A DNA stretch of 64,000 nt. Origin: Bacteriovorax sp. (GTDB taxonomy: Bacteria; Bdellovibrionota; Bacteriovoracia; Bacteriovoracales; Bacteriovoracaceae). Within the stretch, counting starts at the first letter, position 1, and the number at the start of each line of letters is the position of its first letter. Below are positions 16,544 to 25,692 of this stretch, piece by piece. Position numbers and translations under genes: made by a program. The DNA is taken from contig JACMNL010000038.1 of the NCBI GenBank assembly GCA_014378525.1, positions 1 to 64,000 of the forward strand, written 5' to 3'. The notes under the pieces were generated by a model. The model did not search any database and was not told where the DNA came from. It saw only the letters and a list, made by a program, of their open reading frames with translations.

Positions 16544-17873
16544 TTTTGGCCCACTCAACAATTTTTTTCTGCTTTGGAAGTAAGTTATCATTTTTTAAAT
16601 CCGAAAGCCTTTTTAAATCTTCAACAAAATCGATATCAAAATTTTTATCCAGAAAAATAAAATTCTCTTTACCCAACGCTGTTTTTAATTCCTCAGATGT
16701 CTGATCAGAGCTATAGGTAATAGAGTTCCAGACTGTACGTTCAATGGGTTTTTTACCACCGAACAAATAGAATCCACCGTCATCAGTTTCTCCAATGATA
16801 AACTGATCGTGAGACATAGCTGTTTGATGTGCTTTTAAGAGAGTATTAAAACCGAGATGGGGAAGATCAGCGCCGATTAAAAAAACACGGTCGTGGTTTT
16901 TAATGAGCTTTGAGTAAACGTGAAAAAGCCTGTCACCGAGATCTCCTGTCCCTTGAGGAATCGTTTGAAAAAAATCCCAAAGTGGATGTTGAAGAGTTTG
17001 TGTTTCGGCCACGGCCCAGAAGGCCTCAATCTCGCCGTGACTTTTTTTCATCGCCTCAATTACAAATTCTTCCGTGGCCTTCAGTGAAAGATGAAAAAAT
17101 TCTTCTGCTTTTTCGACACCTGTTGAAGATGCAAGACGGCTTTTAACAGTCGAGACCCCTGGAGTTTTTACAAAAATAGCAACGGCCGTGGTCGGGCGTT
17201 TTTTATTTTTTAACTTTAAAAGCTTTATCCATTCAGGTGCTGCCTGTTTGTAAGTCAGATAAAGATGTTTAGAAGTGGTTTTCAACCAGCCACTCTTTTT
17301 ATATTTTCTAGCACTTGTTAATAGCCTGTCATGGCATGGAAGAACGGGTATATTTCTTTGATGTGCCTTCCATATAAGAAGATGGTCTTCGCCATATTTC
17401 GCACTCTCATCAAAAGCTCCCATTGAAAAAAAAGTTTTTTTCGCCATAAAAAAACCCTGATCACCAAAAGGCATTTTTAAAATTTGTGAACGCCATTTTA
17501 CACCAAGAGAATTAATGGCCATCAACTGCGGGCCGTCTGATAAAAATTTTAAATCGAAATAGAACATGGCCGCAGGATTTTTCTTGAACAATGAGGCAAT
17601 TGTTGCAAATGAATTCTTTGAAATTTGAGAATCAGCATGTAAAAACCACAGAAATGTTTTAGTAGATTGAAGAACGCCATTATTTTGCTGTCTGGCCCGG
17701 CCTTCTTTTGAATGAATGTATTTTATTCTGGGGTCACTTAAATTAATTGAAAGGTCTTCTTCTGATACGACCAGAATTTCAAACTGAAAAGTATATGATA
17801 AAAGGTCTGTAACAAGGCCCATCCACGCACTGTCACCGCGCTTAACCGGGATGATGATGCTTAAGTTATCCAC
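16524..17873 (-). CDS. Fused two-domain glycosyltransferase (TIGR04283-TIGR04282 type)
   Basis: A 449-residue fusion. Residues 1 to about 225 are a family 2 glycosyltransferase of the kind found beside ArsS (TIGR04283): LSIIIPVKRGD, KEGRARQQNNG, LWFLHADS, FGDQGFF, YGEDHLLIWKAH. Residues from about 230 to the end are a DUF2064 nucleotidyl/glycosyltransferase-like domain (TIGR04282): AVAIFVKTPGVSTVKSRLA, QGTGDLGDRLF, VFLIGADLPHL, GETDDGGFYLFG, DIDFVEDL. The two are usually separate genes in arsenosugar-type clusters. The start is GTG and directly follows the arsS-like stop (TAAGTG), so the two are translationally coupled. Sugar and acceptor are unknown. Confidence 0.85.
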   Translation of the reverse strand: MDNLSIIIPVKRGDSAWMGLVTDLLSYTFQFEILVVSEEDLSINLSDPRIKYIHSKEGRARQQNNGVLQSTKTFLWFLHADSQISKNSFATIASLFKKNPAAMFYFDLKFLSDGPQLMAINSLGVKWRSQILKMPFGDQGFFMAKKTFFSMGAFDESAKYGEDHLLIWKAHQRNIPVLPCHDRLLTSARKYKKSGWLKTTSKHLYLTYKQAAPEWIKLLKLKNKKRPTTAVAIFVKTPGVSTVKSRLASSTGVEKAEEFFHLSLKATEEFVIEAMKKSHGEIEAFWAVAETQTLQHPLWDFFQTIPQGTGDLGDRLFHVYSKLIKNHDRVFLIGADLPHLGFNTLLKAHQTAMSHDQFIIGETDDGGFYLFGGKKPIERTVWNSITYSSDQTSEELKTALGKENFIFLDKNFDIDFVEDLKRLSDLKNDNLLPKQKKIVEWAKINTTRP

Positions 17874-18836
17874 TTAAAGAAGTGCTCCACCGCAAGAGCT
17901 TCCCGCTCCGGCCGTGCATCCGTAACAATGATCTGCCAGCGCAATGGATTTATTTTTAAAATCATTGAAACTTGAAATTTCTGTCAGAGTTATTTTTTTA
18001 TAATCTGCAGGCATCTCCATCATCTGGTTAAAGTCGCAGTCATAAATCTGCCCGTCCCATCCGATGGAGATGAGAGACTTACACATGACTGTGCTTGCAG
18101 CATTTGGATTGAAGTTATTCACCAGTAAAGTCATGTAGTCTTCAAATTTCCCCTGACGGTTTAAATCATCAAGAAATCTTTTAATCGGCATATTGGTTAT
18201 AGTAAAAAGATTATTAAATTCCAGATTGAAGTATTGTTTTAGCTCACGCTTGTAATCGGCCTCAAGTTTAACCTGTGACCCGGGAAGATAGGCTCCCACC
18301 GGATTGTAAACCAGATCCAGCATCAGACCGCTTCCTGAAATTCCAAACCCAAGTGAATTTAATTTTTTCAGGCCTTCGATACTTTTATCAAATACACCCC
18401 GGCCTCTTTGCTGGTCCACATTGTCCTTTGTGTAACAGGGAAGGGAGGCGATAACATGAACTTTTTGTTCCTTTAAAAATTCCGGGATGTCTTCAAACCC
18501 TTTTTCATAAAAGATTGTCAGATTACATCTGTCGATGACTTCCAGGTTCATGGACCTCGCGGCACAGACCAGTTTTTTAAAATGCGGGTTCATTTCAGGA
18601 GCACCACCAGTGAGGTCGATAGTTTTTAATCCGGGAGTCGCTTTCATCAATTCAATAATTCTATCAACTGTCGCTTCAGTCATGATTTCTTTTCTGAGTG
18701 GCCCGGCCTCAACATGGCAGTGATGGCAGGCCTGATTGCAAAGTTTCCCGACATTGATCTGTAAAGTATCAACAGTCGTTCTCACCAGTTGAATCTGGTG
18801 TTCCTGAAGTTTTTTATTGAAAGCTAAAACGCCCAT
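17874..18836 (-). CDS. arsS: ArsS-like radical SAM protein
   Basis: A 320-residue radical SAM enzyme. Cys33, Cys37 and Cys40 (CNQACHHC) bind the iron-sulfur cluster, and DLTGGAPEMNP matches the SAM-binding region. The C-terminal domain ends HCYGCTAGAGSSCGG, the Cys-rich end typical of the arsenosugar biosynthesis protein ArsS (TIGR04167, formerly the rSAM/selenodomain family). The codon at the SSCGG position is TGC, so it is Cys here. ArsS makes an adenosylated arsenical from dimethylarsenite in known pathways; no arsM methyltransferase lies in this window. AGGA precedes the ATG by about nine bases, and a TATAAT lies about 38 bases upstream. Confidence 0.88.
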   Translation of the reverse strand: MGVLAFNKKLQEHQIQLVRTTVDTLQINVGKLCNQACHHCHVEAGPLRKEIMTEATVDRIIELMKATPGLKTIDLTGGAPEMNPHFKKLVCAARSMNLEVIDRCNLTIFYEKGFEDIPEFLKEQKVHVIASLPCYTKDNVDQQRGRGVFDKSIEGLKKLNSLGFGISGSGLMLDLVYNPVGAYLPGSQVKLEADYKRELKQYFNLEFNNLFTITNMPIKRFLDDLNRQGKFEDYMTLLVNNFNPNAASTVMCKSLISIGWDGQIYDCDFNQMMEMPADYKKITLTEISSFNDFKNKSIALADHCYGCTAGAGSSCGGALL

Positions 18837-18911
18837 GTGTGCGGTCCTGACTAATTGATTGTTACAGTTATATTATAGTGAAAAAATCCTTATTATGAAT
18901 TAAAATCAGTC

Positions 18912-19946
18912 ATGGAAAAAAGAGTCGACCATCAGGTCATTATCATTGGAGCGGGCCCCGCTGGACTTATTTTGGGTTACTACCTGAAAAGTCTCGGTAT
19001 TAATTATTTGATCCTCGATAAAAATATGACGGCAGGAAGCTCGTGGACTCAAATGCCGGATCAACTTCGTCTGATATCTCACTGGCAATCGAACTGCCTT
19101 CTGCCAGAAGACCTGAAACTTTTTCCCCGAGATACTGTCCACAAGGCGAAGGATTTTGCAGAATATCTTATACAATTTTCAAAACGTCATGCACTCACCA
19201 TTGAATTTCAAAAAGACGTAGTGGATTTTTTGAAGGACGATGATCGTTTTATAATCAACACTCCGGATAAGACTTATCATTCAGATTTCCTGATTGACTG
19301 CCGCGGGCATTTTAACTTTCCATTCATTCCCCCACTGGATATTTCTGGAAATCCACCGTTTATGCTGCACTTTAAAGATTATAAAAATGCTGAACAGTTC
19401 AAAAACTATAAAAAAATTCTTATCGTTGGAAAAAGGCTTTCAGCGGGACAGATTTTAAATGAGCTGGCCGCTAGTGACGATCACGAGCTTTTTATCTCGG
19501 CAAGAAGCGAAGTGAAATTCAGTTCACACCCTGTAATATATAATTATTTTTTGTCCCATCTCGATTTCATAGAAAGTGTTATCAAAAAAATAAAGTCTAA
19601 TTTAAAGAATGAAGTTGAAGTGCCAATGCATTTTAATGCCAGAAAAGTTTTTGAAACCAGAACTGTATTAAAAAAAGATATTAAAAAAATTGTCAATCAT
19701 GATGTGACTTTTCAGGACAGCTCAACTGAAAAAATTGACGCCATTATTTATACAACCGGGTTCAAACCACCTAAGGCCGTTTTAAAAAATGATTTTGAAT
19801 CAGTTGACGAAGATGGACTTTTTTATCTTGGTAGAAACTCCCAAAGAACATTCACCAGCCGTTTTCTCAGAGGGATAAGGGAAGATGCTCAGGTGCTCTC
19901 AGGTATTCTTTTAAGCAGGCTCGCATCCAGAAATAAACGCCAGTAA
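18912..19946 (+). CDS. FAD-dependent oxidoreductase (flavin monooxygenase-like)
   Basis: A 344-residue flavoprotein. The N-terminal FAD site is VIIIGAGPAGLILGYYL with an acidic end (LILDK). The following GSSWTQMPDQLRLIS block resembles the FMO/thioredoxin-reductase-like group in which GxSW precedes the substrate region. A second nucleotide site is weaker (KILIVGKRLSAGQILNEL), and IIYTTGFKPP is the usual ATG-type motif before the last FAD contact. The reaction is unknown. It is divergent from arsS across 75 bases, which may be chance or shared control. Its 3' end overlaps the convergent YbhN-type gene by 58 bases. Confidence 0.78.
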   Translation: MEKRVDHQVIIIGAGPAGLILGYYLKSLGINYLILDKNMTAGSSWTQMPDQLRLISHWQSNCLLPEDLKLFPRDTVHKAKDFAEYLIQFSKRHALTIEFQKDVVDFLKDDDRFIINTPDKTYHSDFLIDCRGHFNFPFIPPLDISGNPPFMLHFKDYKNAEQFKNYKKILIVGKRLSAGQILNELAASDDHELFISARSEVKFSSHPVIYNYFLSHLDFIESVIKKIKSNLKNEVEVPMHFNARKVFETRTVLKKDIKKIVNHDVTFQDSSTEKIDAIIYTTGFKPPKAVLKNDFESVDEDGLFYLGRNSQRTFTSRFLRGIREDAQVLSGILLSRLASRNKRQ

Positions 19947-20830
19947 AAATAAGCTCCAAACGGAAATAAGAATAATAAGAGGATCGCTCTGTCCACAAGA
20001 CTGGCCAGTAATGCTGTTTCAAACTGGATTCCATATTGCTGGGATATGTAGGCCGTCACCAGTTCTTTTACTCCCACATTACCGGGCAGAACCTGGAAAA
20101 AAGCTGATGCTAGAAGTATAAGACTAATTTCATAAGACTGACTCAGAGGAATGTCTACACCAATGGCCTTAAAAGATAGATAAACTTTTACCGGATGAAT
20201 GAGAAACATTCCCACATAACATAAAAGAGAGTTTAAAAATATTTTCCTGTCGAAAAAATATTTTTTAATATCAAACGATTTTTTTAGTTTAAATAACTTC
20301 ACAAGAAATCGCGATCCAAAAATAAAAATACTTGTACCGACAGTCAAACCTATGAAAAATATTTTCAAAATGTTAAAGACCGGAGACAACGGCCCCATGA
20401 AAAACTGAGTGTATAGACTTCCCGTTACACCCAGAAGTAAAACACCTGGAAGAAAAACTGATAAACTCATCGAGAGGACTACACTCATCGGTATATGTTT
20501 TTTCTTATTGATGTACATAAACCTGATCGCAGTTCCTCCACTAGCTGGAAGCAATAAATTGTAAAGATCGGCCACCGTACACAACCCGTACCACTCGTTG
20601 AATTTCAAAAAGACATTATCTTTTTTCAGAGGATAGCGGTGAGTGAGGCCTAAGAAACAATAATTGATAATGTGCATACTTATCAACATCAGGATAATGC
20701 CGATATGGATATGCTTGATTTTTTCAAATGTTTCCTGATTTTTGTGAACATAAAGGCCCAGACCGATGAGAAGCGCCACTGACAGGGAAATTAAAAATGT
20801 ATGGATGATAATTTTTTGTCTGCTGGTCAT
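19889..20830 (-). CDS. YbhN/lysylphosphatidylglycerol synthase TM-domain protein
   Basis: A 313-residue integral membrane protein with about eight hydrophobic segments. It fits the UPF0104/YbhN family, which corresponds to the membrane flippase domain of MprF. The key family mark is LPGNVGVKELV (usual form PGGxGxxE) after [25 protein letters not shown] is another conserved block. It may move a lipid or glycolipid, which is inference. It is last in an operon with two unknown proteins whose start-stop gaps are one and two bases. Its C-terminal end overlaps the oppositely directed flavoprotein gene. Confidence 0.8.
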   Translation of the reverse strand: MTSRQKIIIHTFLISLSVALLIGLGLYVHKNQETFEKIKHIHIGIILMLISMHIINYCFLGLTHRYPLKKDNVFLKFNEWYGLCTVADLYNLLLPASGGTAIRFMYINKKKHIPMSVVLSMSLSVFLPGVLLLGVTGSLYTQFFMGPLSPVFNILKIFFIGLTVGTSIFIFGSRFLVKLFKLKKSFDIKKYFFDRKIFLNSLLCYVGMFLIHPVKVYLSFKAIGVDIPLSQSYEISLILLASAFFQVLPGNVGVKELVTAYISQQYGIQFETALLASLVDRAILLLFLFPFGAYFYWRLFLDASLLKRIPEST

Positions 20831-20832
20831 AT

Positions 20833-21456
20833 TCAGCGAACCAGAATTTCGGGCCTGAACAATCTTAAAATCCTGAAGTACATGTTACTCAATTTAAAAA
20901 TCCAGCCGAATTTTAAATTCACAAGAGCAATGTCTTTATAGATCATGTCCAGAGGTTTATTTCTGATGGAGTACACTTCAAGCTCGAGTGAGTTTTTATT
21001 AATGTCTACGATACCACGTTCCATGACTCCTGTTAAAAAGGATTTTGGAGTTGTCTTAAAAATTGAGTGTTGTGGAATCTTAAGTCCGATTCCTCTGTCG
21101 AGAATCTGCAGAAGTCCCGTGTGACATGTCGGAGTTCTTTTTCCTTTGATGTCTTCCATGTATATCTGGAATTTCAGGATATCGTTTTTCGGTATATTTT
21201 TAATCCTGATGAAAAAAGCGGCCCTGATATTATTTTTTCTTGATGGCCCTAGTTTGCAATTGTTGATGCTGAATCGCGGGTGAAATTCATAGTCACCGCA
21301 GATAATAAAACAGTGGTAATTAGTCGGGGAGAATCCAATGATAAGTTCATCTTCAATATTTAGTCTGTTACCGAAAAACCAGATGCCGTCATTCGTCCCG
21401 TCAGCTTTTGTGACTTCATGTGAGACATTAATAATGGCATCCTGAGTGATTTTCAT
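20833..21456 (-). CDS. Hypothetical protein (207 aa), middle gene of YbhN operon
   Basis: I do not recognise this family. The 207-residue protein has no signal peptide or clear membrane segment. Its first half has alternating strands (DELIIGFSP, HCFIICGDYEFHPRFSI, NIRAAFFIRI, LKFQIYMED), suggesting a beta-sandwich. The C-terminal end has a short amphipathic, aromatic-rich helix (NMYFRILRLFRPEIL). It starts one base after the stop of the 326-residue protein and ends two bases before the YbhN-type gene, so the three are one unit. A role in making or moving a surface lipid or polysaccharide is only suggested by the YbhN partner. Confidence 0.65.
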   Translation of the reverse strand: MKITQDAIINVSHEVTKADGTNDGIWFFGNRLNIEDELIIGFSPTNYHCFIICGDYEFHPRFSINNCKLGPSRKNNIRAAFFIRIKNIPKNDILKFQIYMEDIKGKRTPTCHTGLLQILDRGIGLKIPQHSIFKTTPKSFLTGVMERGIVDINKNSLELEVYSIRNKPLDMIYKDIALVNLKFGWIFKLSNMYFRILRLFRPEILVR

Positions 21457-21457
21457 T

Positions 21458-22438
21458 TTAAGTTTTACCTACGTGAAAAAAGCGCTCAAGAACCCTGTCA
21501 CCGATATGCGGAAGCTTTTTATTCGGATCGAATTTGTAACCTTTAGATAATTTTCTCAGGTCCACGAAAAACATATTCCCTTTTTCACCACGTGCAATAA
21601 CCCTTTCATTGGTAAAATGAGCAAGGAACTTTTCTTCCGGTTTTACAGTGGCACGTTCACCTACATAGACAGCTTCTGTAAAATATTTTTTAGTAACAGC
21701 AGGTCTGCAAACTGATTGTCTCCCTTTTTCCGAATAAATTTTATAAGTGTCAGTCATCCAGTGGCCGGTAATCGTATTCACTGAAGCGTATGGAGCAGGG
21801 TTACCCCAGCCGATTCTTTTTTTGTTGCCGTTAGTATTTGAGAACCATGGAAAAATTGTTCTTAAAAAGCAGACAAATTCCAGGTACTCCATGCGGTCGT
21901 AGTTTTTATTTCTAAAGATCGTCACTGGTTCACGTTTTTCTTCATTTACAAAACGTTTGAATGAATTCTGGAAATCCACGTTGCTGAAATGTGAAATCGC
22001 ATCTTTAAAATCATTGAAGATTAAAAATCCACCGTTGTAGTGAACGCATCCATGAATGTAGTTAATGGCCGGAGGCATACGGTCCGGTTTCCCTTTAGGG
22101 TATTGTTCTGATGAAGCAGATGCTTCAACCATTTTTCTCATATGGTTTCCAACATCACAGACGATGTCTTCATCACTTGCCGTATTTTGATACTCGCTAC
22201 TTCTGATTGATTGAAAAAGAATATTCTGTTTCCAGATTTTTTCGCCGTTGTCAGGATTGATCCCTGTCACCATCGGGTGGTCACTCTTTAAAAGTCCGCC
22301 TTTCATAGGTCTAATCCAGACTATATTAAAGACATTGATAATTCCCCAAGTATTGTGAACTGTCAGGTGTGTCCATGTGTAGGCAGCTTTAATTAAGTCA
22401 CTTAATTTGGTTAAAGTTTTCATGGATGCCTCTAGCAT
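21458..22438 (-). CDS. Hypothetical protein (326 aa), first gene of YbhN operon
   Basis: I do not recognise this family. The 326-residue protein is hydrophilic and rich in aromatic residues, with no convincing signal peptide. A possible peripheral segment is near the N-terminus (AAYTWTHLTVHNTWGIINVFNIVW). It contains clusters of His, Asp and Cys (EDIVCDVGNH, YIHGCVHYNGG) that could bind metal, but no known motif. Two starts compete: the ATG at 22438 has TATAAT seven bases upstream (leaderless), while the ATG at 22423 has AGAGG before it. I give the longer form. It heads an operon with a 207-residue unknown and a YbhN-type protein. Confidence 0.62.
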   Translation of the reverse strand: MLEASMKTLTKLSDLIKAAYTWTHLTVHNTWGIINVFNIVWIRPMKGGLLKSDHPMVTGINPDNGEKIWKQNILFQSIRSSEYQNTASDEDIVCDVGNHMRKMVEASASSEQYPKGKPDRMPPAINYIHGCVHYNGGFLIFNDFKDAISHFSNVDFQNSFKRFVNEEKREPVTIFRNKNYDRMEYLEFVCFLRTIFPWFSNTNGNKKRIGWGNPAPYASVNTITGHWMTDTYKIYSEKGRQSVCRPAVTKKYFTEAVYVGERATVKPEEKFLAHFTNERVIARGEKGNMFFVDLRKLSKGYKFDPNKKLPHIGDRVLERFFHVGKT

Positions 22439-22445
22439 TATAAAA

Positions 22446-22451
22446 ATTATA
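22446..22451 (-). promoter_or_regulatory. -10 box for a leaderless start
   Basis: Perfect TATAAT on the minus strand, seven bases before the ATG at 22438. A second, overlapping TATAAT further down would serve the internal ATG at 22423 poorly, because its start point would remove that ATG's AGAGG. Confidence 0.4.
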
Positions 22452-22552
22452 TTTACAATTATAGTTATTTTAGGAGGGAGCAGGCGGAAGTTGTAATGTT
22501 TACACAGCGGTTGTTTGGCCTCAATACAGGCACCGCATTTTCAGGGTTTTAA

Positions 22553-22584
22553 CCAAAAAAAAGGCCTTCAAAATGAAGGCCTTT
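22553..22584 (-). terminator. Intrinsic terminator of gcvP
   Basis: Ten-base arms AAAGGCCTTC (22560-22569) and GAAGGCCTTT (22575-22584), then a T-run on the minus strand. It lies eight bases after the gcvP stop. Confidence 0.88.
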
Positions 22585-22591
22585 AGGATGT

Positions 22592-25500
22592 TTAGTTATG
22601 TGCGTGAGCTTCGGCCTTCTGGTGGGCCTTAATGATATCCATTGTGACTTCCTTGATATCCATCTTGGAAAGTTTCACGGGATCAATCACGTTCTGATAG
22701 ATGTGGGGGAATCCTTTTAAGTTATCCATGAAACTAAGGTTTTTATTCGCTTCAACTTCATCAACTTTTTTAATAGGAGTAAAGTGAGGAACAGTCGTCA
22801 GTACATTTGGTGTTTCATTGATAATGTTGTTGATGGCCATAACAACTTCAACAAAACGATCCAGTTCAACTTTGCTGTACGATTCAGTCGGCTCAATCAT
22901 TAATCCATAAGCTTCCGGGAAAGCTACTGTCGGAGCGTGAAGTCCGAAATCCAGAAATAGTTTTCCGATTCTTGCAATCGCCTGTGCTTTTGGTGTTCCA
23001 CCAAGAGCAATGCGGTCAAAAGTTTCTTTTGAAATTGTAAGAATGAATTCGTGCATACGAGTTTCATTTTCACAGTTCTCAGGAAGGGAAGGATAAACAG
23101 GTTTTAATTTTTCGTATAAATATCTTGCTGCTAAAACTGCAACACCAGACATCTGCTGAACACCGTTTCCGCCTAAAGCTTTGATGTAAGTGTAAGCGCG
23201 TACTTTATGAGCAAAGTTTCCAACGTGACGGTGAAATGATCCGATAGATTTTGGAGCTTTTGTCACATCAAATTTATCGCCAACTTTTACCACCTGGATT
23301 CCCGGAAGATAATCAACCAGACGGTGAGAAACTGCAACGATCCCGTCGCCTGGTCCGCCACCACCATGTGGGATTGTCCAGGTCTTATGAAGATTATTGT
23401 GAACAGCATCGACACCCATTTTATTCAGGTCGATCCATCCGGCAATAGCATTCATGTTAGCGCCGTCCATATAAACCAGACCACCAACACCGTGAATCAG
23501 GTCTGCCATTTCTTTAAATGATTTTTCGAATAGTCCTGATGTATTTGGATTCGTCACCATGACACCGGCAATGCGCTTATTGTATTTCTCAACTTCAGCT
23601 TTCATCTGAGTCATGTTGATGTGGCCAGTATTGTCCGCTTCGATGATTACGATTCCATATTGAACGCCATCAACTGTTTTCGTTTCAAAACCTGCCATTG
23701 TGGCCGTCGCTGGATTTGTACCGTGAGCAGAGCGAGGGATAAGAAGAATATTTCTTGTATCCGCTTCACCGTTGTTTCTATGGTAACCCTGGAAAAGTTT
23801 TAATCCAACAAGTTCACCCTGAGCTCCCGCTACCGGTTGAGTTGTGACTGCTGGAAGACCGGTGATTGATTTAAACATTTCCTGAATTCCGTAAAGGATT
23901 TCAAGACAGCCTTGTACATCTTCGATCGGGGCCTGAGGGTGAACGTCTGTAAAACCTTTTAGTCCAGCTGCCCAGTCATTGATGTAAGGATTGTATTTCA
24001 TTGTACATGAACCAAGCGGGTAAATGTTGTCATCCGGACTTACGTTCAGGTCAGCGAGTTTTTTGTAATATGCTTTTACTTCTTCAAGCTCAAAAGTTGG
24101 CAGACCAACTGGAGTTGTACGAATGAAATCTTCCGGTATTTCAGGAAGGAATTCATCATTTTCTAAAGCTTCAAAATTTTGTGTGAAAAAGTTTTCCAGC
24201 TTTTCTAAATCTTCATCCGTGTGAACATCGAAAAAAGATAGAAGAACTAAATTTCTTCCGTCATGAATTCTGTTTGAAACATCTATACCCAGTTGAATAT
24301 TGGCCTTTGAAGCTTTTGCCTGCAGTTCTTTTACTTTTACCGGAAGTTCTAAAACAAATTCATTGAAAAACGGAGTTGAAGGGAAAGCAAGGTTTACATC
24401 TTTAAACTGTGTCAGTACTTGCGCCATTTGAAGAGCGTAGTCACGTCCCGCAAGCGCCGCTTCTGTCATTCCTTCTTCTCCTTTTGCAAGGATTGAAGCG
24501 CCGGCAGCAGAGGCCACGAAAGACTGATTAGAACAAATGTTCGACGTCGCTTTTTCACGACGAATGTGTTGCTCTCTTGTTGAGAGAACCATGCATAGTG
24601 CTTCTTTTCCGTCTTTATCTTTTGCACGTCCGACGAATCGTCCAGCTGTTTGTCTGATATCATTTTTGTTGGCGTCGTTATAACGAATACCAAAAATTCC
24701 TAAACCTGGTCCGCCAAAGTTTGGCCCGATGGCAAGATGCTGTCCTTCTCCTACAATCATATTACAGCCTTGTTTCTGGCCGCCGAATAATGAAGGTGGA
24801 ACAAGGGCATCTGTTGAAAGCAGCATTGGATCTATGACAGCAATGGATTGCACCTGAAGCTGTGAGCACAGATCTGTCAACGAGTGAACATCTTCCAGAT
24901 TTCCATAAGAGTTTACTTGAGGAAAAATAATGGCCGCAAGATCAGATCCAAGTTCAGTTGCCATTTTATGAACAACATCAACATTGGTAATCCCTGTTTC
25001 TTTATCAGTAGGAACAGTAATAATTTTTAAACCGGTTTCTTTTGCCTGCGTTTTTAAAACTTCAATGTCGCCTGGAAATAATGATTCACACACAAGTGCT
25101 GTATTGGCATTTTTTTGTATTCTGGTGGCCGTCATGATGGCCTCGTATAAAGCAGTTGATCTGTCATAAAGAGAAGCGTTGACAGCTTCAAATCCTGTCA
25201 GCATAGAAAGTGTCGAAGAATAGATCCAAAGAGTCTGTAATGTTCCCTGAGATCTTTCAGGCTGGTAAGGAGTATAGGCCGTCGTTAAACCTCGAAGGTT
25301 ACAAACGTATGGTACAACTTCGTTCACTTTATAATTTTTTAATCCATCGCCGATGAAGCACGTTTTTAAATTATTTTTTTGAGCGATCCCTTCCATGTGA
25401 TTGATCAGGTCATCGTATGCAAGCTCTTCTGTTACGAATGGTTGTTTGTCAAATTTCACATTGTCCGGAATGTGAGTGAAAAGTTCTTTCAACTCTTTCA

Positions 25501-25630
25501 GGTTAAGTGCTTTTAACATTTCCACCTGCTCATCTTTTGTCGATGAGATGTAGTATTTCGTCAGCTCTCTTGGGAGCTTTTTCGGGTCATAAGGAAGTTT
25601 CTTGAAGTTCGAATCCGTGAGAATCGTCAT
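22592..25630 (-). CDS. gcvP: Glycine dehydrogenase (decarboxylating), fused PA-PB type
   Basis: A 1012-residue P-protein of the glycine cleavage system, which decarboxylates glycine and passes the aminomethyl group to the lipoyl H-protein. The first half (to about 490) matches subunit 1 (GcvPA): TAYTPYQPERSQGTLQ, GLGIFGIRY. The second half matches subunit 2 (GcvPB): YPLGSCTMKYNP, HGTNPATATMAG, MDGANMNA, and the PLP lysine Lys749 in NNLHKTWTIPHGGGGPG. The wording of both halves is that of the two-subunit type rather than E. coli-type single-chain GcvP. The start at 25630 has AAGGA upstream; a longer frame would overlap the divergent rsmJ. gcvT and gcvH are not nearby. Confidence 0.93.
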   Translation of the reverse strand: MTILTDSNFKKLPYDPKKLPRELTKYYISSTKDEQVEMLKALNLKELKELFTHIPDNVKFDKQPFVTEELAYDDLINHMEGIAQKNNLKTCFIGDGLKNYKVNEVVPYVCNLRGLTTAYTPYQPERSQGTLQTLWIYSSTLSMLTGFEAVNASLYDRSTALYEAIMTATRIQKNANTALVCESLFPGDIEVLKTQAKETGLKIITVPTDKETGITNVDVVHKMATELGSDLAAIIFPQVNSYGNLEDVHSLTDLCSQLQVQSIAVIDPMLLSTDALVPPSLFGGQKQGCNMIVGEGQHLAIGPNFGGPGLGIFGIRYNDANKNDIRQTAGRFVGRAKDKDGKEALCMVLSTREQHIRREKATSNICSNQSFVASAAGASILAKGEEGMTEAALAGRDYALQMAQVLTQFKDVNLAFPSTPFFNEFVLELPVKVKELQAKASKANIQLGIDVSNRIHDGRNLVLLSFFDVHTDEDLEKLENFFTQNFEALENDEFLPEIPEDFIRTTPVGLPTFELEEVKAYYKKLADLNVSPDDNIYPLGSCTMKYNPYINDWAAGLKGFTDVHPQAPIEDVQGCLEILYGIQEMFKSITGLPAVTTQPVAGAQGELVGLKLFQGYHRNNGEADTRNILLIPRSAHGTNPATATMAGFETKTVDGVQYGIVIIEADNTGHINMTQMKAEVEKYNKRIAGVMVTNPNTSGLFEKSFKEMADLIHGVGGLVYMDGANMNAIAGWIDLNKMGVDAVHNNLHKTWTIPHGGGGPGDGIVAVSHRLVDYLPGIQVVKVGDKFDVTKAPKSIGSFHRHVGNFAHKVRAYTYIKALGGNGVQQMSGVAVLAARYLYEKLKPVYPSLPENCENETRMHEFILTISKETFDRIALGGTPKAQAIARIGKLFLDFGLHAPTVAFPEAYGLMIEPTESYSKVELDRFVEVVMAINNIINETPNVLTTVPHFTPIKKVDEVEANKNLSFMDNLKGFPHIYQNVIDPVKLSKMDIKEVTMDIIKAHQKAEAHAHN

Positions 25631-25655
25631 TGTATTATCCTTGTGGGGTATTACT

Positions 25656-25684
25656 TTTAAAAGGTGTGAATTTATGATTATAAT
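25656..25684 (+). promoter_or_regulatory. Promoter of rsmJ (leaderless type)
   Basis: TTTAAA (25656-25661) and TATAAT (25679-25684) lie 17 bases apart. Eight bases separate the -10 from the rsmJ ATG, and there is no Shine-Dalgarno sequence. The same stretch also carries the gcvP leader on the minus strand. Confidence 0.5.
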
Positions 25685-25692
25685 AGCCAACA

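Noticed and set aside
17874-17920. Selenocysteine at the C-terminal SSCGG of the ArsS-like protein
   Set aside because: The codon is TGC and the stop is TAA, so no TGA recoding is implied.
10914-18836. A complete phosphonate-degradation or arsenic-resistance island
   Set aside because: No C-P lyase, arsM, arsC, arsB or arsR gene is present, and codon use looks like that of the surrounding genes.
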